Shown here: positions 32,351-39,351 of the stretch, in pieces
Numbering within the stretch: position 1 is the first letter of the stretch
How the letters are laid out: every line of letters begins with the position of its first letter
Assembly (NCBI GenBank): GCA_017502305.1
Contig: JAFVVG010000012.1
Location: 1 to 39,351, forward strand
Length of the DNA stretch: 39,351 nt
Source: Clostridia bacterium
Lineage (GTDB): Bacteria; Bacillota; Clostridia; Christensenellales; Aristaeellaceae
Direction of reading: 5' to 3'
Translations under genes and position numbers: made by a program
Notes under the pieces: generated by a model
Database searches by the model: none
Told to the model about the DNA's origin: nothing
What the model saw: only the letters and a program-made list of their open reading frames with translations

Positions 32351-33322
32351 TTACTCACCGGTGATGCCGGCCTTGTCCACACTTTCCACAAACTGCTTCT
32401 GCAGGACAAAGTACATGATCATCAGCGGAGCGATGGAGAGCATGGTGCCCGCCATCTTGATGGCGTCGTTGAGCTTGTTGGTGGAGGTAACAGAGGACGC
32501 GCGGGCGTCAAAGGTCACGTTGTAGCTGTCCTCAAACTTCTGCAGCTCCATCATCAGCGTGGTCAGGCCCGTGGCGCGGGTGTTGCCATAGCCCAGATAC
32601 ACCTGCATGAGGTAGGTTTCGTTCCAGTACCACACGAAGGAGAACAGGCTTACCACCACGATGGCCGCCAGGGAAAGCGGAATAGCAATCTGGAAATAGG
32701 CCTTGAAGTGTCCGGCGCCGTCGATCTCCGCCGCCTCCACCAGGGATTGCGGCACCTGCCGGTGGAAGTTGTAGAAGATCAGGATGCACAATACGCTCTT
32801 GAAGCCCTGGCCCAGAATGGAGGTGATCAGGAAAGGCTTGATACCGCCGTCGATCAGCTTCATGCGGGAGAACAGCAGATAGTTGGGCATGGAGGTGGCC
32901 TGGGTTGGCAGCAGGAAGGAAAGGATCAGGATGCCCATCCACAGCTTCTTCAGCGGGAAGTTGTACCGGGCGAAGCCGTAGCCCACCAGCGAGGTGATAA
33001 ACACCTGGCAGATCGTGGGCACCAGCGCCAGATACAGGTTCTTGCCCAGGGAATTCCAGAAATCCAGGGTCAGGATCGCGTCCTTATAGTTCTTCAGCGT
33101 GGGAGCAGAAGGAATCCACTTGGCAGATGCGTCCAGCAGGTCAGCCTTGTCCATGAAGGAGCGGGAGGCCATATACAGCACCGGATACAGGTAGATGAAA
33201 GCAATGGTGATCAGCAGCGTATATACCACAACGCTCATGATCAGTCCGCGCTTTTCAGCGCTGCCCAGCATCACTTTTTTGAAATGCTCCTTGCGGGCCT
33301 CGCGCTTGTGCTGGTCTTTCAT
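32351..33322 (-). CDS. CUT1 sugar ABC permease, MalG type
   Basis: A 323-residue inner-membrane permease with six predicted helices. The cytoplasmic EAA loop is VEAAEIDGAGHFKAYFQIAIPLS. An N-terminal charged stretch (KDQHKREARKEHFKK) precedes the first helix. About 20 residues near 265-285 (FDARASSVTSTNKLNDA) extend the last loop beyond usual MalG proteins. It overlaps the MalF-type gene by four bases (ATGA) and would pair with it and the binding protein at 30842. No ATPase is encoded in the window. Confidence 0.92.
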   Translation of the reverse strand: MKDQHKREARKEHFKKVMLGSAEKRGLIMSVVVYTLLITIAFIYLYPVLYMASRSFMDKADLLDASAKWIPSAPTLKNYKDAILTLDFWNSLGKNLYLALVPTICQVFITSLVGYGFARYNFPLKKLWMGILILSFLLPTQATSMPNYLLFSRMKLIDGGIKPFLITSILGQGFKSVLCILIFYNFHRQVPQSLVEAAEIDGAGHFKAYFQIAIPLSLAAIVVVSLFSFVWYWNETYLMQVYLGYGNTRATGLTTLMMELQKFEDSYNVTFDARASSVTSTNKLNDAIKMAGTMLSIAPLMIMYFVLQKQFVESVDKAGITGE

Positions 33323-34269
33323 GCGTCCTGCCTCCTTTCCTTCAGGTCGGGGCGCTTGGTTTCATACTTCACGTGCTTGTCGCTCTTTTCGCGCAGAAGC
33401 AGGAACACCAGCAGCAGGATCAGCGCCACCACCGCCGTATAGATCCAGGACATGGCCGCGCCGTAGCTGTAGCCCTTGGTGGCGGCGTAGCTCACATCGT
33501 AGATCAGCTGAATGATCTCGTTATCGCCGCCGGTGGCCAGGGTGACCACGGTGTAAACGGAGTTCAGCAGGATCATGGGCTTCATGATGGGCAGGGTGAT
33601 CTTCCAGAAAGATTCCCAGCCGGAAGCGCCGTCGATCTTCGCCGCCTCATAGAGGGTGGAGGGCACCTTCTGCAATCCCGCCAGGAAGATCAGGATCTGA
33701 ATACCCGAGTTCCACAGGATCAGGATCAGCGAAGAGAAAAGATCGTTGATGGGCTGATAGATGAATTCCGGCAACCCCTGCAGAATGCTCAGCAACGTGT
33801 TCTGGCTCACCATGGGCACCGAGCTCACGCCCTGGGCAGTCAGCTGCTGCATCACCGGGCCGGTGGCGATGATCACCGGCAGGAAAAAGATCATGCGGAA
33901 CAGGGAGCGGGCCCTGATCTTGCTGTTGAGCAGCAGCGCGATGATCAGCGAGAACGCGATGATGATGGGCAGCTGCAGCGTCAGGCCCAGGCCGAAATTC
34001 GCCAGGGTGACCGGGAAGTTGATCTCCTTCATGAACACGGCGGCGTAATTGTCCCAGGGGTTGGTCAGCGTGTTGAAGGTGATGCCGTTGGAGAAGATGA
34101 TATTGGAGAAGGAGAACCGCAGGGACTGTACCATGGCGTAGACGAAGAAGATGCACACGCCGACGATCCACGGCAGGATGAACATATAGCCGCACAGCCA
34201 CTCCTTCAAGCGGCGCTTGGTCAGCCGCCGCTTGTCATGGGGATTACGCTTGTTCTTCTTACTGGCCAT
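33319..34269 (-). CDS. CUT1 sugar ABC permease, MalF type
   Basis: A 316-residue permease. Its EAA loop is YEAAKIDGASGWESFWKITLPIMKP. The basic N terminus (MASKKNKRNPHDKRR) and the first helix WLCGYMFILPWIVGVCIFFVYAM fit MalF-type subunits (LplB/UgpA group). It overlaps the DUF5696 gene by 11 bases and the MalG-type gene by four. It should form the channel for oligosaccharide import together with the latter. Confidence 0.92.
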   Translation of the reverse strand: MASKKNKRNPHDKRRLTKRRLKEWLCGYMFILPWIVGVCIFFVYAMVQSLRFSFSNIIFSNGITFNTLTNPWDNYAAVFMKEINFPVTLANFGLGLTLQLPIIIAFSLIIALLLNSKIRARSLFRMIFFLPVIIATGPVMQQLTAQGVSSVPMVSQNTLLSILQGLPEFIYQPINDLFSSLILILWNSGIQILIFLAGLQKVPSTLYEAAKIDGASGWESFWKITLPIMKPMILLNSVYTVVTLATGGDNEIIQLIYDVSYAATKGYSYGAAMSWIYTAVVALILLLVFLLLREKSDKHVKYETKRPDLKERRQDA

Positions 34270-36445
34270 CCTGCTTCACCACCTTGTATGCCATGCCTTC
34301 CAGCGTTACGCCGTCCATGGAGGCCTGTTTGTCGCCAAAGTTAAGGTAAACCGTCACGCCGTTGCTCCAGGTGACACGGGTCATATTGCCTGCCACGTCA
34401 TGCTGCAGGATGGAGGCTCCCCTCACCTGCTGCTGGAAATCGTTCAGCTCCTTGTACCATTCAATGATGGTATCGCGGTACAGCTCGTACCGGGAGGAAT
34501 AGATCCCAGAGGAGTTGGTGTTCTGCAGCTCGATGGGATCCTCCCAGGTCAGCAGGAAGCTGGGCCGGGCGCCCTGCTCCAGCATGTTCAGGAAGAATTC
34601 CTTGGTGTTGGCCTGGAAGTTCACGTATTCCGTGTAATACGGGATATGGCCGGAAGTGGCGATTGCCAGCAGCGGAATCTCCCGGGCCGTGTAGGTGTAA
34701 TCAGAGCCCGCCACCGGCATGTCCGAAAGGGCATCCGCGCAGGGCCACAGATAGGCATTGGCCGCCGCCAGGGTGGTGGGCATGGCCCCCACCGCCGCCT
34801 GCGCCAGGTCAAGGTAGGTCGCCTGCAGCTCCGTGGTGTCGTGGTAATGGTTCTGATAGTAATAGTCCGCCATCAGCTGGGTTATTCCCGTGATGGAAAT
34901 GCCGGGCGCACCGCCGTTTTTCATATCGGCGATCACCTGCTGACCGATTTCCATGGTCTTCACGGGGGTAAGGTAATTCATGGAATCGTACACCAGTCCG
35001 AAGGAAGGCTTTCTGTAGGTCTGTGATGTGATCTTCTTGAAGGCGTTGTAGGTCATCACCGGATTCACAGAGGGGTTCAGCGTCAGGAAGTCCGCCTCCA
35101 GCGCCAGGGTGAAGCCCTTTTCCTCCGCCAGCTTCTTCAGGCTTTCAAAGCCTTCCCTGCCGCCCAGGGCCGCCGCCGGGGTGTATCCATCCGTGGGCAG
35201 GCTGCCGGTCAGGCCGTCCTTCTGCCAGCCGCGGTAAACGATGGCCATGTTTTCCACACCGCCGTTGTACAGTTCGCCAATCATCTCCTCCGCCTGCTGG
35301 AAGGAGGTCATCACCACGTCCTGTTTGCCCAGCACATAGTTTTCCTTTTCCAGGCCGAGGAAATCAATCTGCACGTCGAAGGGGCGGTCATCAGCATTCC
35401 GGAAGGTTCCGTTTTCCGCCATGTAGTTCCGCCACGCGGAGGCCAGTCCGGCGTAGGTGGCATTTTCGCCATCCTCCAGGAAGAACCGCTGCACGATGTC
35501 GAAATCGCGGGCCTTTTCGGTGCGCATGCTCACCGTGCCGGAAGAGGGGCCTGTGGGCTGGGCGTACACCATGCGATAGGTGTAGCGGGCCGCCACCCAG
35601 TCAAAGCCGGTACGCACGCCGTTGGGATACGCCATGATGCGGGCAGCCTGGTCGCCTTCCTCGATGACGCTGAGGAAGCCGATCTGGTCTTCGGTGTGCA
35701 CCATGCCCAGCACAGGCATGATCACCGGTTCGGTGGCCACGCTCCACATGGAGTTGACCGTATCCTCGATGCCGATGTTGGTGCCATAGACCGGCCGGTC
35801 ATAGGGCGAAGAATAACGCTTTTCGTTGTCCTTCAGCTCGATGATGGCGCCCTGGCCGTCGGGGATGATCATGTAGCCCTCATCCTGGCCCAGATAGCTG
35901 TGGCCCAGGAAGGGGAAAATGGTGAAGGTGGCCACGGTGTATTTGTCGCTCATCTCCTCCACGATCTTATCCTGAGGGATGGTCACCACAAAGCCGGTTT
36001 CGTCCATTTTCAGGATCACGTCATAGGAGATACCCACATCCGGGAATTTCACATGGGCGGTGAAGCCATCCGCGGTATAGTCGCAGGAAACCTCGTTTGC
36101 CATGTTGATGAAATCCGCCTGGGTGTTGGTGGACTTCACATCCTCGATGTACTCCATCACCACGCCGCTCTGGTAAAAGCCCTTCCAGGTGGCGTTATCC
36201 TTGATGCCGTCCAGGTTCTGCACCGTGGAGAAAAGCAGCTTGCCGCTGGCCTTGCTTTCCACAATGATGGAGAGGTTCTCCTCGCGCAGATACAGGTTGA
36301 AGCGGCTGTTTTCCGCCACCTTCCCGTATCCGGCGGGAAGGTGGGAAACGACAGCCTCCGCATCAGGAAGCTCCTGGGCAACGGCGGTAAGAGTGATGCA
36401 CATCGCCAGGAAGATCAGCGCCAGAAGCTTATACCTTTTTAACAA
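34259..36445 (-). CDS. Secreted DUF5696-type protein of a sugar-transport operon
   Basis: A protein of about 728 residues with an N-terminal signal peptide (LLALIFLAMCITLTAVAQ). A beta-rich first third contains MIIPDGQGAIIEL near residue 195 and SSPYDRPVYG; the remainder looks like a TIM-barrel-like glycosidase scaffold (LEADFLTLNPSV, SFGLVYDSMNYLTP). I recognise this as the DUF5696 family, of unknown activity and often next to CUT1 sugar transporters and NHL-Yip1 proteins in Firmicutes. No catalytic pair can be named with confidence. The TTG at 36445, nine bases after GGAGAGGTGG, gives a clean signal peptide; a TTG at 36478 is less likely. It overlaps the NHL-Yip1 gene. Confidence 0.75.
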   Translation of the reverse strand: MLKRYKLLALIFLAMCITLTAVAQELPDAEAVVSHLPAGYGKVAENSRFNLYLREENLSIIVESKASGKLLFSTVQNLDGIKDNATWKGFYQSGVVMEYIEDVKSTNTQADFINMANEVSCDYTADGFTAHVKFPDVGISYDVILKMDETGFVVTIPQDKIVEEMSDKYTVATFTIFPFLGHSYLGQDEGYMIIPDGQGAIIELKDNEKRYSSPYDRPVYGTNIGIEDTVNSMWSVATEPVIMPVLGMVHTEDQIGFLSVIEEGDQAARIMAYPNGVRTGFDWVAARYTYRMVYAQPTGPSSGTVSMRTEKARDFDIVQRFFLEDGENATYAGLASAWRNYMAENGTFRNADDRPFDVQIDFLGLEKENYVLGKQDVVMTSFQQAEEMIGELYNGGVENMAIVYRGWQKDGLTGSLPTDGYTPAAALGGREGFESLKKLAEEKGFTLALEADFLTLNPSVNPVMTYNAFKKITSQTYRKPSFGLVYDSMNYLTPVKTMEIGQQVIADMKNGGAPGISITGITQLMADYYYQNHYHDTTELQATYLDLAQAAVGAMPTTLAAANAYLWPCADALSDMPVAGSDYTYTAREIPLLAIATSGHIPYYTEYVNFQANTKEFFLNMLEQGARPSFLLTWEDPIELQNTNSSGIYSSRYELYRDTIIEWYKELNDFQQQVRGASILQHDVAGNMTRVTWSNGVTVYLNFGDKQASMDGVTLEGMAYKVVKQDGQ

Positions 36446-38459
36446 AGCGATACACCACCTCTCCGTAAATGGATGCAATGAAGTCTACCAGCTGGCTGAT
36501 CAGCACATAGACCACAAAGATCAGCGCCGTCATGATCAGCACCGTGAACAGCGTCAGGATGATGATCTTGATGGTCTGCCAGAAGGAATAGTCGTTCAGA
36601 TACATGATCATCAGCACGATCAGCAGGCCGGTCCAGCCATAGGCTACCACCTGCAGCACCGTGATGAAGAACTCCTCGTTGTAGGTAAGCACATTGGTCA
36701 GCGCCAGCTGGATGGGCATGGCGATGATCATGGGCATCAGGGCGTAAGCGCTGCCGATGAACAGATCCTTGAAGGTGGCCTCGCCTTCCTTGATGGTACA
36801 CACCAGATAGCGGCAGATGACCAGCATCAGGAACACGCCGAACACCGTGAAGAAGTCATTGAGCAGCTCGTAATAGCCTTCGGGTACGCCGCGGAACAGG
36901 AAGCCGCTGAAGTACTTGTTCACCACAAACAGAATGAAGAACACCAGCATGATCGCCAGGGCCGACCAGCAGCTGGCCCGCTTCTCCCGCTTGATGCCAT
37001 AGCAGCAGTCAAAGGGATTGCGCAGCATCATGAAGGCCCAGCCCATCTGCCGCAGGGGCTTCAGGTTGGCAACCGATTCCTTCGCACGGGTCAGGGGCTT
37101 GAGGAAACCGGTCTTCTTGTTGATGAACTTGATGACCTGCCATACGATCACCACCGCCACCACCGTCAGGAGAATGGTGGCCAGGTTCCTGTGGAGCCAG
37201 TCGCTTCGCAGTTCCCAGAAGGCGTCGGAGTATCCCTGCAGGCTGCCGCCGTTGCGATAGGCCTGCAGCGCCTCCTCGAAATTGCCCTCGCGGTAGAGCG
37301 CCTCGCCCAGGCCGGTGGAGGCGTAGGTAAACAGCGAGTTCATCCGAAGCACTTCCGTCCAGGGCTCCTTGGACTCAGCATACTTGCCTTCCTGGAAGAG
37401 ATGGAAAGCGGAATGCACAAGGTCTGTAAACTCGGTGGGGCGCAGCACCTGCACGCTGCCCAGGATTTCATCCAGCACATACAGGGTGTAATCATCTGCC
37501 GCCACCAGGCCCGTTACGGACTTGAAAGTGCCGATGCGCTGGTCGCCATAGTCAAACGCGCCGAAGATGAACAGCGCGTCGCCCTCGGAGGTATACTCCA
37601 TGATGTAGCCGTTGGCATTGGCTGTGAAGATGGCGCCGGAGCTGTTCACCGCAACGGCGGTGTTCATTTCATACCACCAGTCAGGGGTCAGGGTGTCCTT
37701 GCCCGCCACGTTCAGGCGGCGCAGGGTGGAGGTATCATTGGACTGGGAAACGGTGTACACCATGCCCTTCTCGTCAATGGTCAGGTTCTTGACCGAGGTG
37801 GGCACAATGCCCGCCATGGTGGACAGCTGCTCCTGGGAGAAGACCATCTTCTTCAGGGCGGTCAGCAGGCTCACCGTGGAGGTGTTGGCGCCGTAGTATC
37901 CCAGGAAATCGCCGTTGGGAGAAATCTGGATGATGCCGTTGGTGGAGCCGGTGGAGGCAATGTACAGGTTGCCGCGCTTGTCCAGCACCAGCTTGGTGGG
38001 CTTGTAGGGCGAGCCCTCGCCAAAGAGCGGATGGGTGGGGCGCTCCACTTCCCTGATGACCTTGCCTTCCTTGTCGTAGATCACCACGGTGCGGCCGTTC
38101 TCATCAGCCACATACACATCCAGGTTTTCCGCCACGAATACGCCGTTGGGAGATTTCAGCGTTTTTTTGCTGCCGATCTCCTTCACGAATTCGCCCTCGG
38201 GGGTCACCACCAGGATGCGCTTGTTGCCGGTATCGGCAATGTAGAGATTGCCGTCAGGGCCCATGCGCAGGTCAGCGGGATTTTTGAGAGTTTCATCACC
38301 AAAGCGGGTCATGGCCCGCACAGGCTCATAAGCCGTCTGTGTTTCCACCAGGTCGCCGTCCACGCCCAGGGTAAAGGTGCGGTAGGGCGTTGCGGCCTGG
38401 GCAGGCAGTGCGCACACAAGGAGCAGCGCCGCCAGCAGGAATGCTGCGATTCTCTTCAT
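36429..38459 (-). CDS. NHL beta-propeller / TPR / Yip1 membrane protein
   Basis: A 676-residue membrane protein in three parts. After a signal peptide (cleavage after AQA), residues 45-340 form an NHL-type beta-propeller, with repeated units such as NPADLRMGPDGNLYIADTGN and KPTKLVLDKRGNLYIAS. A TPR-like helical region follows (about 350-405, FQEGKYAESKEPW and YREGNFEEALQAY). A transmembrane helix near 425 and a Yip1-type module with about five helices (480-670) complete it. The propeller should face outside and Yip1 sit in the membrane. Function is unknown; its place between sugar permease genes suggests a role in glycan sensing, presentation or transporter assembly. AAGGAGG precedes the ATG. 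Confidence 0.82.
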   Translation of the reverse strand: MKRIAAFLLAALLLVCALPAQAATPYRTFTLGVDGDLVETQTAYEPVRAMTRFGDETLKNPADLRMGPDGNLYIADTGNKRILVVTPEGEFVKEIGSKKTLKSPNGVFVAENLDVYVADENGRTVVIYDKEGKVIREVERPTHPLFGEGSPYKPTKLVLDKRGNLYIASTGSTNGIIQISPNGDFLGYYGANTSTVSLLTALKKMVFSQEQLSTMAGIVPTSVKNLTIDEKGMVYTVSQSNDTSTLRRLNVAGKDTLTPDWWYEMNTAVAVNSSGAIFTANANGYIMEYTSEGDALFIFGAFDYGDQRIGTFKSVTGLVAADDYTLYVLDEILGSVQVLRPTEFTDLVHSAFHLFQEGKYAESKEPWTEVLRMNSLFTYASTGLGEALYREGNFEEALQAYRNGGSLQGYSDAFWELRSDWLHRNLATILLTVVAVVIVWQVIKFINKKTGFLKPLTRAKESVANLKPLRQMGWAFMMLRNPFDCCYGIKREKRASCWSALAIMLVFFILFVVNKYFSGFLFRGVPEGYYELLNDFFTVFGVFLMLVICRYLVCTIKEGEATFKDLFIGSAYALMPMIIAMPIQLALTNVLTYNEEFFITVLQVVAYGWTGLLIVLMIMYLNDYSFWQTIKIIILTLFTVLIMTALIFVVYVLISQLVDFIASIYGEVVYRFVKKV

Positions 38460-38471
38460 CGTGCGCCCTCC

Positions 38472-39338
38472 TTACTTCATGCCGCTGTAAGCCATGGTGT
38501 TCATCACGCTGGACTGCATCACCACAAACAACAGCAGGTTGGGAACAAACATGATCAGCGCCGCCGCGGCAGCCATGCCCTGGCCCTGCACCGTGCCCAC
38601 GCCGGAAAGCGTGTTCATGTAGAAGCTCAGGGTGCGGATGCCCTCAGAGGAGGCAAACAGGTTGGAGGTTTCCACATTGGTCCACACCGCCTGGAACGCC
38701 AGAATGGCGCCGGTGGCAATGGCGGGCTTGGTCAGGGGCAGGATCACCTTCCAGTAGATGCGGAACGCGCCCGCTCCCTCCAGCTGAGCCGCCTCCAGCA
38801 GGCTGTCGGGCACCTTATCCATAAACTGCTTGATCAGGAACAGGCACACCGGCATGGCAATCAGCGGCAGGATATGGGCCCAGTAGGTATCCAGGATGCC
38901 CACAGTGTTGATGGTCAGGTAACGCGGAATGGTCACCGCCGTGGCCACGAACATCAGCGCCAGGTTGTTCACCTCAAAGATGGTGTTCTTCAGTTTGAAC
39001 TTCATCTTGCTCAGCGCGAAGCCGGCCATGGTGGAGATCAGAATGGAAAGCAGCACCACCGCCACCGTCACCACCAGGGAGTTGAAGATGTAGCGGGAGA
39101 TCGGGATGGAGGAACCGGCTGCCGTCTGGAACAGGTTCTGGAAGTTGATGAGCGAGGGGTTGCTCACGAAAAACTTGGGCGGGAGGGCAAACAGCTCGTC
39201 CATGGGCTTGAACGCGTGATTGATGATATACACAATGGGCGCGCCCATAAACACTGCCACCGGAACCAGATACAGGTAGAACGGTATCTGATTTTTATGG
39301 AACTTTTTCGGGTTGACTTTGGTACCGCCGATAGCCAT
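38472..39338 (-). CDS. Second CUT1 sugar ABC permease, MalG type
   Basis: A 288-residue permease with six predicted helices and the EAA loop LEAAQLEGAGAFRIYWKVILPLTKP. It differs clearly from the MalG-type protein at 32351, so this locus encodes two distinct systems or a system with alternative subunits. GGAGGAGAGCTGC lies before the ATG, and the window ends there. Its MalF partner and binding protein are probably just outside to the right. It is followed by the NHL-Yip1 gene after 12 bases. Confidence 0.93.
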   Translation of the reverse strand: MAIGGTKVNPKKFHKNQIPFYLYLVPVAVFMGAPIVYIINHAFKPMDELFALPPKFFVSNPSLINFQNLFQTAAGSSIPISRYIFNSLVVTVAVVLLSILISTMAGFALSKMKFKLKNTIFEVNNLALMFVATAVTIPRYLTINTVGILDTYWAHILPLIAMPVCLFLIKQFMDKVPDSLLEAAQLEGAGAFRIYWKVILPLTKPAIATGAILAFQAVWTNVETSNLFASSEGIRTLSFYMNTLSGVGTVQGQGMAAAAALIMFVPNLLLFVVMQSSVMNTMAYSGMK

Positions 39339-39351
39339 GCAGCTCTCCTCC

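Overview
The window looks like a chromosomal segment of a moderately GC-rich, anaerobic, Gram-positive Clostridia-type bacterium, probably from the gut or rumen. The support is strong AGGAGG ribosome sites, a class A RNase P RNA, sigma-A-type promoters with 17-bp spacers, a sodium-pumping biotin decarboxylase, and a polysaccharide operon with CUT1 sugar-ABC genes and NHL-Yip1/DUF5696 companions. The genus cannot be settled from sequence alone.

Layout. (1) 1-4205, plus strand: tail of an unseen gene, a two-domain FtsX/MacB-type ABC permease, and a membrane-anchored Ig-repeat secreted protein, closed by a 17-bp-stem terminator. (2) 4284-9569, minus strand: a five-gene sodium-pump operon with two different carboxyltransferases, one biotin carrier, and beta and gamma membrane subunits. 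(3) 9729-11786, minus: a 2H phosphoesterase and glmM, each with its own promoter and terminator. (4) 11817-17280, minus: cysE-cysS-comEA-like-dnaX-GNAT, headed by a 22-residue leader ORF with a Cys-Cys pair and a hairpin abutting the cysE ribosome site. (5) 17297-18024, plus: rnpB, its terminator and a cluster of palindromic repeats. (6) 18029-21168: a NifX-like metal-cofactor protein and a ComEC-like lipoprotein on minus, divergent from tadA-pfpI-mazG on plus. (7) 21248-21742: an AT-rich HAD phosphatase that looks imported. (8) 21856-25268, minus: amidohydrolase-hisH-hisF-hisC. (9) 25322 to the end, minus: a large arabinoside-use locus with GH43, two GH51 enzymes, an ArsR-type regulator, a sugar-binding protein, three CUT1 permeases, a DUF5696 protein and an NHL-Yip1 protein; it runs off the right edge.

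How the genes fit together. The pump operon can pass carboxyl groups between oxo-acids and acyl-CoAs on one biotin carrier, and discharge them through the beta subunit to export sodium. The right-hand locus forms a pathway from secreted arabinofuranosidase, through binding protein and permeases, to intracellular GH51 and GH43 enzymes; no ATPase is encoded here, as is usual for CUT1 systems sharing an MsmX-type ATPase. The most promising little-described items are the putative cysteine leader of cysE-cysS and the NHL-Yip1 plus DUF5696 pair inside the transporter operon.
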